DNA from: Toxonevra muliebris
Taxonomy: Eukaryota > Arthropoda > Insecta > Diptera > Pallopteridae
Length of the DNA stretch: 64,000 nucleotides
NCBI GenBank assembly: GCA_963691655.1
Contig: OY829330.1
Coordinates: forward strand, 15,906,815 to 15,970,814
Reading direction: 5' to 3'
Numbering within the stretch: position 1 is the first letter of the stretch; every line of letters starts with the position of its first letter. Under the pieces are notes generated by a model, which searched no databases, was not told the origin of the DNA, and saw only the letters and a program-made list of their open reading frames with translations. Shown here piece by piece: positions 21,835 to 32,805 of the stretch. Made by a program: the position numbers and the translations under genes.

Positions 21835-22323
21835 CACTTGGCCACATAAGTCAACATATGATTTACTTTGAATTCGATTTTCTAACGTATTATTTAAAAT
21901 TTAAAAATTGTTTCGATGTAGTCTTATTTAATTCGTCATTGCAAACTACGAAAACCCAAAAACAGAACAATATCTAAATGAGTAAGACGGTAAATAAAGA
22001 AAAAGTGTTCTCAAAATTATTAAAAATATTAAAAATTAAAGTTTAATATTTTGTATAGCCTCCATTGGCTTTAGCGGCCAATGGATAGACGAGACGGCAT
22101 AGACAAGTTTAGGTTTCTTGTAGTTTTGTGAGATTTCATTATATAGGGGCTCCGTTTTTCCTTTTTTTACATGCTACACTAATAGGAATTGTTTTGTTTG
22201 CTGTAGTTTTCAGTGCAAAAAAGCAAAATAACCAAGCTGTATTCATGAAATTTTCACATTTTAATTATTAGGTAAAAAATCGAAAATTTGGATCGAATGT
22301 TCACTTATGTGGGTGGCTAAGTG
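21835..22323 (-). pseudogene. Tc1-type element remnant, 489 bp
   Basis: The ends are inverted: TA-CACTTGGCCACATAAGT at 21833 and ACTTATGTGGGTGGCTAAGT then G-TA at 22303-22325. Near the left-centre, minus-strand codons at 22044-22100 read AAKANGGYTKY-stop, the typical C-terminal end of DD34E Tc1 transposases (AKGGxTKY). Only the tail of the gene remains, with a frameshift just upstream. Confidence 0.7.
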
Positions 22324-22820
22324 TATATTATTATAATATTCAGGGTCGCGGGTCAAAAAACTATGAAAAAGTTCTGATATTTTCGTGTTTACATTAATGC
22401 TGAAGCACACCATCTATTATAAGAAGAATACGATATCCATTTAAATTTTTGGACATAACTGCCAAAACTTCGTAGGACAAAGAAAATAATTTATCACAAA
22501 CTTAGGGGGGTTTGTTTTATGTAAAGCTTTTTTGCAAAAAATTTTATGACGAACAGTGAAAATATGCCAGCTCTGTATTTTTAACATATAAGGGAATTTC
22601 ATCTCACGCGAAAACATGTTGGAAAAAAATTCTCAATGCAATAGGTGATTAGTTACAGGGATCTGAAACACGGCAGTTTGTTAAAATTCTACCCTCTCCA
22701 ACTCGGCGAGTTTTTGAGATGAAATCCTCTATATTTATTAACATATGAAGAATCATTCAAAATGTGTTTCATGTCAAAACATACAGTTAAATTCAGCGAT
22801 TAAAAATGCTGAATTATTTA
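22324..22820. other. No recognisable gene
   Basis: AT-rich, nothing assigned. Confidence 0.45.
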
Positions 22821-22990
22821 CGTAGTCCATGCTTCTGCTTGTACTTTGACTTTGAAAAAACGAATAGCAGCAGCACAAGCATTTTTCGTAAAACGAACAT
22901 TTTTCCGAGCATTACAACTCGTTGCTTTCAAATTAGTTGCTGCTGCTTGCATTTTCAAAACTAGAAACAGCAGAAGCAGCAGCACGCAAT
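22821..22990 (+). repeat. Repeat Q copy 1 (GCAGCAGCACAAGCA)
   Basis: AGCAGCAGCACAAGCATTTT, ACAACTCGTTGCTTTCAAAT then TAGTTGCTGCTGCTTGCATTTTC match the reverse complement of 33912-34045. The reading frames across it (65 and 81 codons) arise from the GCA/AGC-rich composition and are not thought to be genes. Confidence 0.65.
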
Positions 22991-23060
22991 CAGTTTTCTC
23001 CTGTTTACTATTTGGTGCTGCTAATATTTTTGAAAAAGCATAAGCAGTGCTTATTACCAC

Positions 23061-23611
23061 CATCGGCTTTGTTGTTTATTGCTTGAAAGTACTGACATTA
23101 TTTTTGATAGCTGAGCTTATCATATACGTTTTTTTAGTTTTATGTAAATACAAAATAACAATGCATTTATTAAAATAAAATGCAAAAATTAAAATATCAA
23201 TGGACCAAAAATAAAAGGCCCATCGTTATAAACACATTAAAAGCTGCTTTTAACGAATTAGATGGTATTTTTAAATAAACACTATTTTAAGCCTGTTATA
23301 GCCGACTTAAAATATGGTTTAACTCTTAAAACGCGTTTTAAATTTAAAAGCATGTGAAGATGGTTTTAAAAATTTTAAAGTAGCTTTTAAGTGGCATTTT
23401 GTTAAAATACAAAATTGATTGTTATTAAAAAATGTTAAAAAAGTTGAGCAATTCTTTTAAATATTATAAAAAAAGTGAATATTGTATTTGCACAATATTT
23501 TAAGTAGCGTCAGCCGCTTTTCGCTTATTTAGTTTTCGATGATGCTGGTACGTTTGTTGATACATTCGTGGAAGCAGACTTTTACTGCCACAGACCAGTT
23601 TTCTTCTCTCA
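23061..23611. other. TTTTAAA-rich spacer, no gene
   Basis: Many TTTTAA words between 23230 and 23420. GCAGACTTTTACTGCCACAG (23573) resembles GAGACTTTTGCTGCCACA near 26766, perhaps a solo piece of the element at 25611-26909. Confidence 0.4.
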
Positions 23612-25215
23612 GTAGCGTATCCAGGAGGGTGAGGGGGGTATAGGGGCTGAATCCCCTCTGATTAGCCGCCATGCTGGGCGCGCCAATAGGATGCACGTTA
23701 CAGTGCAATTGGTTATTAAATACATTTAGACTACATTAAATCTACAATTTCAACGCCAGTTTATAAATGTCTTACTTTTGGAAAGCTTGATAATTGTCTA
23801 GTTTTTGGATTGAATTTTGTACTGAATTTTAGTCCGATATTGATTTAACTTTTCAATTTTTGCCCGTTTTTGTTCTGAATTCTGGTTTGATTGTAAGTTA
23901 GAATTTTGTTTCATTTTGGTTTGAATTTTAATCTGAATTTGGTTTGAGTTTTAATCCATGTTTGGTCTAAATTTTGTTTTGCTTTCTAGCGTTTGATCTG
24001 ATTTCTGGTTTAAGTTTTGGTTTGCTTTTAATTTGTGTTTGGCGTCTTTTTAGCCTCAGTTTTAATCTAACTCTTAGTTTGAGTTGTGGTTAATATTTTC
24101 GTCTGAATTGGCTTGATATTGATACTCTTTTGGTCTGAATTTCGGTCCGTAATCGGTCTGAATTTTGTTTTAAAATTTGGTCCGAATTCGTCTGGAATTT
24201 TGGTCTAATTTTTGTTTAAGTTAAAATTTTTTGATGTAAATATTTAACAGATATTCCCACTAGTTTTTGGTCTGAATTTTGAGTTACTTTCGTTCGGTAT
24301 TTGGTGTCGTTTTGGCCTAAAGTTTTGTCTACCTGTTGGTCTGAGTTGTAGTCTAAATTTTTTTTTGAATTTTGGAATGAAAAACTGATTTTGGTTTTAA
24401 TTCAGTCTGAATTTTGGATTTTCAGTCTGAGTTTTGACCTGAATTTGATCTCATTTTGGTAGATTTTTGTTGGAATTTCGGTCCGATTCGTAGTCTTTGT
24501 TTTTTTTTAACCGGTTGTTGCCCGGTACCCGAAAGCGTTGAAATTTGAAATGGATTGGTTTTTTGGTCAAATTAAGATATATTTACATTTTAAGTAATGT
24601 AACTATTTAATTTTTCATAAAAATGAAGTGCTTGGTTATGGAGTTGTGAGATCATAAACTCACCACCAGGCCGATATTAATAGTGATATCGATGCTAAGT
24701 GCGATATGAATATATATTTTAAAAATTTGTTTCAAGTACTATCCAAATAAACTGTTATCTTAATTTAATTTTTTTCGGGTTTTTGTTTCGACCAAAAATT
24801 ACTCAAAAAATGGAGATGTATCAAATTGTTTCATCAAAATTTTTTCTCAAAGAAATTAAAATTCCTTTCAAATCGTTTTCTCAAAATAGATCATTTAACA
24901 ATATAAATCCATCAGAAAATTTATAATCAAGATTTTGATCTTTTATCTGAATTTGGTTCTTTTCTTGGTTTGCACTTCGATATGAAAAAAGTATTTGAAT
25001 TTTAATTTAAAATTTGGTCAAAATTTCCGCCTAAATTTCTATTCGATTTTCGTTTGAATTTTAGTCTCAGTTTTGTTCCAGTTATCTTTTATTTTTGACC
25101 TGTACTTGATAAAATTTTTGCACTAGTTTTTGGCCTGGGTTTTGGTCGATAGTGAGTTTGATATTTATCTTTTAATTTGGTAAAATCAGACCGCCCCCCC
25201 CCAAACCCAAATCCT
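23612..25215 (-). repeat. Old GGTCTGAATTTT repeat element, copy 2 (undisrupted)
   Basis: Inverted partner of 5171-8419 and more complete. It runs from CAGTAGCGTATCCAGGAGGG (23612) to CCCCCCCCCAAACCCAAATC (about 25192-25213), so both ends have the 'CAGTRGCGnnTCYAGGA...GGGGGG' form. The interior is a long series of degenerate TTTTGGTCTGAATTT units. It lacks both insertions found in copy 1. Confidence 0.8.
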
Positions 25216-25610
25216 TCTCTTGAATTATCTAATTCTTAGCCTGCGGCCACGCGTGCAAGTAAACTACTGTTTACTGTCCGTGAACTACAAGCAATTCGAA
25301 ATTATTTAGTCTTGCCATATATCAAAATGCTTCGACAACATCTGGGCCAAAAAATGATGCTCAAAAATTTTATCATGAATATTTATGAAACTTTATTTTA
25401 AATTATCATCACGTACAACAAAGCTATGTAATGATATTCTATTAAAATTTTTTTGCAATAGAAATAATAATAATTGCATTTAACGAAAGATAAGTGCTTA
25501 CTAAAATATCAATATAAATTAAGGAAAAAAAAAACGCATAGACGGAAACACTTTTACTAGCGGTAAGTGTGAAAATTCACTGCCTCTCAAATTTCGTTGC
25601 TAGTAGCTCG
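25216..25610. other. No recognisable gene
   Basis: AT-rich spacer between two repeats. Confidence 0.45.
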
Positions 25611-25795
25611 CATCCCAGTGGACCACGAAGCGAATATTGAGCGAAAGTTCGCCTAACACTTCGTCGCAAAACACTCGTTTAATGTCCGCAAAAGTGATTG
25701 CAATGATAGCTTTGCGAGCATAAATATGACAAAGATTTGTACTTGTACACTTTCTTATAATTCTGATACACTTCATATTTATATTGAATATAATA

Positions 25796-26495
25796 GTGTG
25801 TTCACATGGAAGTTGAAAATCGATTTTCGTTGCCCAAAATTCGATTTTCAGAAAAGTCGTTCAGACGGCATTTGATTTTTCATCTGTCAATTTTTATTTC
25901 CATTTTTTTGAGATCATTTTCTTTTCACACACTTTTTACCACAGATACCAAAAAAAGTACTAAATATTGTAATAGATGGAATATTATAGTAGCATTCTCT
26001 CAATTCTCTCAGAAACACAGAATTGTACAGCGAAAATTCATAGAAAATTTCGTTAGAGCGTTGAAAAATAACGCATTACAAAGAGTAAAAATAATAATCA
26101 ATCCTTGCTTGCTTTGTCATTTTTGACCCGATTTTATGCTTCAAATTTTTGTAATAAAATGGCAGCATAAGACGCGTAATATAATTATAATTCCTATGAT
26201 ATACAATTTGGACCGGTCGATACAATAGGTAAATAGATATTAGCCTGTAAATAAAACTGTAACCTAAAAAACCGTTATTTTGTCATATTTCGAAAACTTA
26301 CCCATAGAAAAAAAATGAATATGATTTTCGTGTTCAGCGTCTTCTATTTAGTTTAGAAAACATTCTTTAGTTCATGTTATATTTTTAAAGTGACATTCTG
26401 TATTCTAGTGAAATCGGCTGAAAATCATATTTTCATTTAACAATTGTTCTATGACGAAAATTTAAATTTTCAGCCGCCATATGAACATACTATAA
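25796..26495. mobile_element. ~700-bp element with TAGTRTGTTCAYATGG ends
   Basis: The left end TAGTGTGTTCACATGGAAGT then TGAAAAT and the right end's complement TAGTATGTTCATATGGCGGC then TGAAAAT are similar. It sits inside the 1.3-kb element and contains the truncated foldback copy. The plus-strand frame at 25806-26126 has no recognisable protein apart from the relic described next. Confidence 0.55.
26030..26416 (+). pseudogene. Foldback element FB copy 3, truncated, with relic gene piece
   Basis: Plus-strand codons read ENFVRALKNNA (26042-26075), matching the relic gene of FB copies 1 and 2. They are followed by the right arm (26090-26416) ending ...ATTCTGTATTCTAG. The left arm and most of the gene are absent. 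Confidence 0.7.
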
Positions 26496-26541
26496 GAAGG
26501 TTATGAAAATTAGCCACTAGACAAAGATGGGAATGTATGTT

Positions 26542-26574
26542 AAGTACATAAACGCACTTTACGTTTATGTACTT
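26542..26574. repeat. Perfect 13-bp hairpin
   Basis: AAGTACATAAACG (26542-26554), seven-base loop, CGTTTATGTACTT (26562-26574). Confidence 0.7.
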
Positions 26575-27362
26575 TATGCTTTTTAAATTATAGGTACAAT
26601 GTAAAATCCACCATTTTTTAATTTTTTATTATTATTTTTATTATTTTTATTATTTATTTTTTTATTTTATAATACGTTATCATAAATGACTCGTAAAAAA
26701 TATCTCTAAATGCTCGCAAAAGATTTCAGAAACGATTCGTAAAAAGACTCGCAAAAGGCTCGTAAACGAGACTTTTGCTGCCACAAACTGAGCTACATAT
26801 GATTCGTTTTCGTATCGTTTTCGGATCCATTAGCGATAGTTTTGTCCCCAAACCTATCGCCACAGTCTCGTAAACGATATCATTTACGAAGATTTGGTCC
26901 ACTGGGATGTAGCAAATGTGTGAGTGTATTAGTGAAAATGTGTGAATGTATTGGGTTTTTCGCACTTGCACGTGCGGCTCCGGTGTTATATACAGAAAAT
27001 TATTTTTTTATGTTCATATGTATATTTTACAAACATCAAATGTAAAAACACCAAAATTTGCAAGCTTGTTATTGTGATTGTCAGCTGTTTAATGCTCCTT
27101 TACACAGGAAGACCTTTTCACAGTGTGGCCAACTCAGCGGTTTTCCCGCTAAATTTAGTGCTTTTTGGAAATTAAAACGCGAAAAAAAGTGATTTAGTGC
27201 TCAGCGCGTTTTATTCAATTTAAGAGACACTAAATGTTCTGCTAAATAATCCATTCCCTGAATAATCCTAATAACATTTTTTATCGAAACAGTGAGCAAT
27301 GAAATTATTTAAAATCAAAGTTCGTAACCGTAAGTCACTCAGTTCAAAAAATGCTTTACTTC

Positions 27363-27620
27363 ATATCGATACCTCAGTTCCAATGTGTAACAAAACCAAA
27401 ATTTGAGATTAGTATGAGAAATTATTCTCGGAACGATTACGCACCATTTCCAAAGAATAACAGGTCGATAACTCAATGTAGTTCAGTTGTTGCATCCTAT
27501 ATTTTATCATAAACGATTAAAAAATATATTGATAAAAGTATCACTAGTCATTTAAATTTCTAATCACCTCGTAATTACTTATTTCTGACTTGTTACACTT
27601 TGGAACTGAGGTATCGATAT
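27363..27620. repeat. MITE, 258 bp, 30-bp inverted ends
   Basis: ATATCGATACCTCAGTTCCA then AWGTGTAACA at the left; exact complement at 27591-27620 except one base. Non-coding; TA at both edges suggests a mariner-type origin. Confidence 0.75.
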
Positions 27621-28002
27621 TAAAAATTGATTAAAACACGAAAATTTATATTGTGAAAACTCAAAATACCTGATGACGTAAATAAACAGAACTAATGTTT
27701 ATAATGCTTCTGAATTCAGACTAAAGAGTGTGTTATGGCCAGAAGAGCTGATAGTAATGAAGAGAATACAGACTTCGACATCGATATGTGATAGTTATAA
27801 ATTACACTGTGTGCCAGTGCAAATATACTTTTCTTGAAACATAGCTCAAATTGTAGGTATAGTCAAGCAGAAAAAAACTGCATACTTAGAATTTTGAATT
27901 GACCTCAAAATACCGAAAAACCCATTTTTGGTAGGTTAAAGCTTATGTATACTTGCCCGTAACTTTATTTGTATTTATTCGATGAGTAAGTTTTTATACT
28001 TC

Positions 28003-29470
28003 ATTTAAAAAAGGACAAACATTACCGACCTGTGTGTAAATAGCCGACTCATTTAGGGAAACAAGCAGGGAGTTAACCAGCAGACACCACAGCAATGGAG
28101 AGAGTACGCCCCCTTGGGGACATCCTCTATTCACGTCGCAAGTCACAGATTGACCACAATCAGGTTGAACCATCATAAGTCTATGTGACAGCATTGAGCG
28201 AATCCAGTTAACAAGAACCGGTTTCACTCCATGCTGACCTGCTGCATTGCACATGCCGTCAAAAGTCGCATTGTCAAAAGCTCCCTCAATATCAACAAAA
28301 ATACCAATAACGTATTCTTTCCTGTTGAGGGCCCGCTCAATCCGACCTACCAGATTTTGCAGGGCCGTTTTACAAGATTTTCCACATTGGTAAGCATGCT
28401 GAAATGAAGAGAGAGGATGTAACAATAATGACTCACTACGGATGCGGTGTTCGACACAGCGCTCAAGACATACTAATTGGTCTAAAACTTTTGGGATTGG
28501 TATAGTTGTCCTTTCCAATTTTTGGAATGAATACAACTTTTACTAACCTCCATTGTTTTGGTATGTGAGCGAGAGCCAAACTAGAGATGAAGATCTTCTT
28601 CAAAACCGGTAGCAATTACACCATATCATCTTTCAGAGCAACAGGTAGTATACCATCCGGACCCGGCGATCTGAAGCTGTCAAAGGAAGCAATGGCAAAC
28701 CTAATCGCATCTTCATTCGCCACTGTCCTGGCAACTCACCAGTTACGCTGCGAAACTGTCGAACTAACCCTCCCCGCTACCGGAAAAGTGGGATGTTGAA
28801 CAACAGAGACCTGATTGCCCGGAAAGTGAGATTCCAGCATTAAGTTGAACATCTCATTTTTTAATTCCGTGAAAGTGCCATCAGATTTTTTGACTTGACC
28901 CTTTCTGAGGATTTTCGCCAACCTAGCTGTTTCAGACATAGTTTCAATACCGCTGCAGAAATTTCTAAAGGAAGCCCTTTCGAAAACTCGAATTAGATTT
29001 TTATATTCCTTCTGCTTTTGACGATATAGAGCCCAGTGCTCATCAAGATTAGTCTTGAGAGCCCTGTTGATAAGTTTTCTCGACTCAACCCGAAGGACTT
29101 ACAGCTCCTTGCTCCACCACTGAACAGGAATTTTAGCAAGAGGTTGGCGAGGGGGACAGGTACGCTCAAAGCTGGTCTGAAGAGCAGAAGTGAGATTTTC
29201 CACCGCTGCTTCCAGACCTCGCTCATTGCGTAGTTTAGATGGTAGAGCACAGCTTAATGAAGCCAGTTCTACTCTAAACTTTGCCCAATCCGCCTTTTTC
29301 GGATTTCTTATGAGCGTTAAATATATCTGTGCTCTGATAGGGAGTCATCTCTAAGGACCTTCCAGTTTGATATTGACTACACTAACCTTTCATTACAAAG
29401 AGTTAGGTCAATAACATCCTGTCTAGTAGGTGTCACAAATGTGGGTTGATTCCCCCAAGCTGCTTACAAC
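28003..29470 (-). pseudogene. Second LOA-type LINE fragment: endonuclease end to mid reverse transcriptase
   Basis: Reads on the minus strand from 29470 downwards. Endonuclease C-terminal part: PTFVTPTRQDVIDLTLCNER and NWKVLRDDSLSEHRY (about 29330-29450). Linker (28736-29250). Reverse transcriptase (28536 to about 28010) with PLSSFQHAYQCGKSCKTAL, GIFVDIEGAFDNATFDGM and NRGCPQGGVLSPLLWCLLVN. It stops at IYTQ, just where GYADD should follow, and is cut there. The RT core still has the first catalytic Asp (FVDIEGAFDN). The 5' end, RNase H and 3' UTR are missing. About 60% of residues look shared with the copy at 14.65-17.85 kb, so it is a different subfamily or an old copy. Confidence 0.87.
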
Positions 29471-29491
29471 GATATATAAATTTATAATATA

Positions 29492-30500
29492 CAGTCTTTT
29501 TAACAAGAGCGTGTACGGCCTAAGTCCTTCAAACAATACCCCAATTAAAAAGAAATATCCCACATTATTTTTTTGTCCAATGCGCTGAGATATCAATATA
29601 AAATCCAGTTACCACAATTTTGAGTAATTTCGTGGTAACACGAGGTCATATTATTTCTAGCTTTTCGGCATACGATTGAGGCAAACTCCGCTGTCGTTTC
29701 AATTGGGCAATGCTCTTAGCATTTTTTCTGCTCATCTTAATAGTTTTAATGTTAATGTTATATAGGATATTGAAAAATTAAGAACTATCACTAAGATCAC
29801 TGATGAGGAATCGTGGCGGATTCCAAAACGGCCGTATGATTTGCCCGTCTCTATATACACTGTTGTTGTGATGACTAGACTAGATGACAGTTCTTTAAGC
29901 CTGTTTATACATTACTTCAAGATAAGAGTCTATGTTGTTATAAATGGATCATGTACTGAATATCCAAATTTCTCGTAAACATGATTATCCTGTCGAAACT
30001 TTGTTTTGAAAAGCATCCCCAAACATGAGCTTTTCCTAGATGCTTAAGAACCATTTTACAGCCTTTAATGGACAAGGCTCGCTCTATGGTACCTACCGTC
30101 CAAAAAAAAAAGGATTCGTCTGTAAAGGCCACATCGATCCAATCATTATCCATATGTTTGACAGCCCACACCTGACATTTTTTTGTTTGTTTTGCCGTCA
30201 GTAAGGGTTTGGTAATGGTAGCTCAGAATTCAATTTGGAATTCACTTAAACGACTTTGGATTGTACTAAGGGATATATTAATGACCTTCAGCGCCAGTTT
30301 CTGTTGGGCTGCTTCAAGTGTAATGGTAGAATTGGCTTTAAAAACTCATGCTATCACCGAATCCTACTGCTTTGAATCCTACTACCAGAAGCACATGATT
30401 TTGTAAGTTGTACACATTCTGGTGTCTTAAAAAATCAGGTTCCATTTCCTTACAAGCAATAATGATAGCTTAAATTGAAATGTTTTTACATTTTTTCATA
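29492..30500 (-). pseudogene. Tc1-like transposon relic B
   Basis: Same family and orientation as relic A: left end TA-CAGTCTTTTTAACAAGAGC then GTGTACGG. The minus strand at 29938-30171 encodes MDNDWIDVAFTDESFFFWTV then ...IKGCKMVLKHLGKAHVWGCF, where FTDE carries a catalytic Asp of the Tc1/mariner DDE triad. The later DxxxH/DLNPIE part is absent, as in relic A. It is interrupted by the short S repeat (29761-29922). The right side runs into a hairpin element at about 30500. Confidence 0.78.
29761..29922 (+). repeat. Short dispersed repeat S, copy 1
   Basis: TTAAGAACTATCACTAAGAT then CACTGATGAGGAATCGTGGC... to AAGCCTGTTTATACATTACTTC. A second copy in the same orientation lies at 62451-62603. 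Relic A lacks it at the matching place, so it inserted into relic B. No TIR or tRNA head was recognised. Confidence 0.75.
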
Positions 30501-30790
30501 TTTAATGACGTTTTAAACGACTATTTTGTTTACCAGTGTATATATAAAGATATAAATAAATAAACAACATATAATTTTGTTTCCAACGAGTTATAAATTT
30601 TCAAAATCCATTGAGGTTTGACTGAGATATTTGACTTCAAGCACCACAGGAAAGCTTGAAGCTGCTATATTGTATGCCTAAATGGATTTTGAAAATTTAA
30701 AGCTCGTTGAAAACAAAATTGCAAGTAGTTTATTTTCAAATACTTTTATATATACACTGTTAAGCAAAATAGTCGTTTAAAACGCCATTC
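30500..30790. repeat. Hairpin element, ~290 bp
   Basis: GACGTTTTAAACGACTATTT then TGTTTACCAGTGTATATA pairs with TATATACACTGTTAAGCAAA then ATAGTCGTTTAAAACGCC. The arms are about 130 bases around a short centre (about 30640-30655). Confidence 0.8.
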
Positions 30791-30895
30791 AAAATTAAAA
30801 ACCTTAAAAACTTTTTCGATTTTATTTATATTTTGGGCTCTAACTCCGGTATACCTTATATATACCTTATATATTGTCAATTTATATATCATTAA

Positions 30896-30935
30896 AAGCA
30901 GCTAAATGTCCTCAAAAGAGGACATTTAGCTGCTT
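30896..30935. repeat. Perfect 18-bp hairpin with AAAA loop
   Basis: AAGCAGCTAAATGTCCTC (30896-30913), AAAA, GAGGACATTTAGCTGCTT (30918-30935). Confidence 0.9.
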
Positions 30936-31261
30936 TAGCTGAACTTAGGACTCTTAAATCCAGACTCGCACTTAGACTTAGGAGTCCTAAGTCCAGATTT
31001 TAAGGGTCAATTCAAAATTCTGAGTATGCAGTTTTTTTGCTTGACTAGACCTACTTTATGTGCAAACCTCGAAAAAAGTATATTCAAATTTGTTTTTTGC
31101 CACACTGTGTTATTACTCTGTATATTTTTTTGTGATCAAAGTGTATAAAATACTCTTTTTCCATTATCTTATTTTAGTTTTTCTTGTGATTGTATAATTT
31201 TGAAATGCTGTGAATTAAAAACCTTTAAAATACATATATTTAACTAATTTTCTTTTTAATA

Positions 31262-31518
31262 CATATCGCTCATTTACTAAAAGACTGTCATAACTAAAAA
31301 AAAACGTGATTTTGCAGAAAACGTGTTTAAAGTTTTCAATTGACTTCCACTTTGGAGAAAAAAGAAGAAATCTTATAATTCTCACGCGCAGAGTATACAA
31401 GATATTAATATGAAATTTTTGCACAGTATGAAGCGTGACAAAATGAATAATTCTGCATCATTAACTCAAAAATCGTGTTTTTTGACTTATGACAGTCTTT
31501 TAGTAAATGAGCGATATG
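31262..31518. mobile_element. TA-flanked MITE, 257 bp
   Basis: Perfect inverted ends of about 32 bases (CATATCGCTCATTTACTAAA then AGACTGTCATAA), with TA on both sides (31260-31261 and 31519-31520), indicating a mariner-type origin. Non-coding. Confidence 0.82.
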
Positions 31519-31520
31519 TA

Positions 31521-32000
31521 AAAAAAATTTGTGCTTAATACTTTTCTAAGGAAAAAATTTAGCGCTTTTTTCTTAATTTTAGCAGATTTTGAAAAACAAA
31601 AGTTGGCCACAATGCCTTTTCAATAAATTTTCCTTATAGTTAATTGAAATTTTTCTATATTTCAAGTGGTCACTCTATATTAGTTAAAATCGAATTTTAA
31701 CAGAATATAATGGACAACGAAATTTAGTGTACTTTTAATTTAAAGTTTGGTCTTAACTAAAACATACTTTATTTTACGACTATAATTAAGGGCCAAAGAA
31801 TTCAAAAGCAAAAACGTAAGATAAATTTAATATTTTACAGATTTTTTTTAACTTTAAAAATGATAACTAACCGAGAACAGGAATCGTTTAAGTGAAAACA
31901 CATTGAAAAATATATTATTGGTAAAATTGAATTCATCATATGAGGGGCTAGCGAGGTTATTCACTCCGCTGTAGTTTTGTGTAAAATGATGCTGTTCTTA
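31521..32000. other. No recognisable gene
   Basis: AT-rich sequence between a MITE and a palindrome. Confidence 0.45.
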
Positions 32001-32464
32001 AAAAATTTAAATAAAAAAAAATTTTAATATACCACGTTTTTAAACTGACTAAAAAGTATAAATAATTTCTCCTAGCCCCATATAGATTTATAACCCCATA
32101 CAGATTCATAACCCCATAAAGATTGTCCTGAAAATACGTAATTGCGAATTTTAGTAGGTCTGAAAATATTTGCATGATTTAAAACGAAAAGCGTAGGACG
32201 CTTATAGATAGAGGTAAAATTGGTAGCGGCTTAAGTGAACTATTCATTTGTCAATTTCATATTGCATGTGACCCACGTTTTTTTTAAATCATGCAAATAT
32301 TTTCAGACCTACTAAAATTCATAATTACATATTTTCAAGACAATCTGTATGGGGTTATGAATCTGTATGGTGTTATAAATATGTATGGGGCAAGAAGAAA
32401 TTATTTTATACTTTTTGGTTCGTTTTAAAAACGTGGTATATGAAAATTTTTTTTTTATTTAAAT
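32001..32464. repeat. Palindrome with ~185-bp arms
   Basis: The arm 32001-32188 pairs with 32280-32464 (for example ATACCACGTTTTTAAAC with its complement, and GCATGATTTAAAA with TTTTTTAAATCATGC). Each arm contains three tandem 18-base units of the type CCCCATACAGATTCATAA (left arm about 32086-32130). The loop is about 90 bases. Confidence 0.8.
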
Positions 32465-32805
32465 TATTATTTGTCTGCTGGATGTGTTGGCAACCGTAGC
32501 TTTCACACCATCGGTATTGCACCTCGTTTCTGGCTTCAACGATTTTGTGTTTCGATTTCAGCCAGAGCGAATTGTGACCTCTTTACAATATAGACTCTTT
32601 GATATAAACGTGGTAAAATTCAAGCAATTGCAGAACTGCAACAAATGTACAAATTTTCCTATTGGAATCAATACTGTATCTACTTTACATTATTTTATTT
32701 AGCTCTTGACTATCTGAAAAATGTCAATGGTTTAAATATTTTTTCAATATCGATTTGGAGCTTATAAGAACTGCGTCTACTTTTCAATAGGTTATGGACC
32801 TGCGT
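32465..32805. other. No recognisable gene
   Basis: Short frames only; nothing assigned. Confidence 0.4.

Larger units (their letters stand above)
25611..26909. mobile_element. 1.3-kb DNA element with CATCCCAGTGGACCA ends
   Basis: Perfect 15-base inverted ends: CATCCCAGTGGACCA at 25611-25625 and its complement at 26895-26909. Subterminal regions contain repeated TCGCAAAA/TCGTAAAA words on both sides (about 25640-25710 and 26685-26775), as transposase binding sites often look. Nested inside are a 0.7-kb unit (25796-26495) and FB copy 3. No transposase ORF. Confidence 0.7.
27805..31109. mobile_element. 3.3-kb nested element with ~110-bp inverted ends
   Basis: The left end CACTGTGTGCCAGTGCAAAT... 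GTATAGTCAAGCAGAAAAAA then CTGCATACTTAGAATTTTGA (to about 27920) is the inverse of 31005-31109. TTA flanks both ends. It has been filled by a LOA LINE fragment, Tc1 relic B and hairpin elements. Its own transposase was not recognised, so the superfamily is open. Confidence 0.7.
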
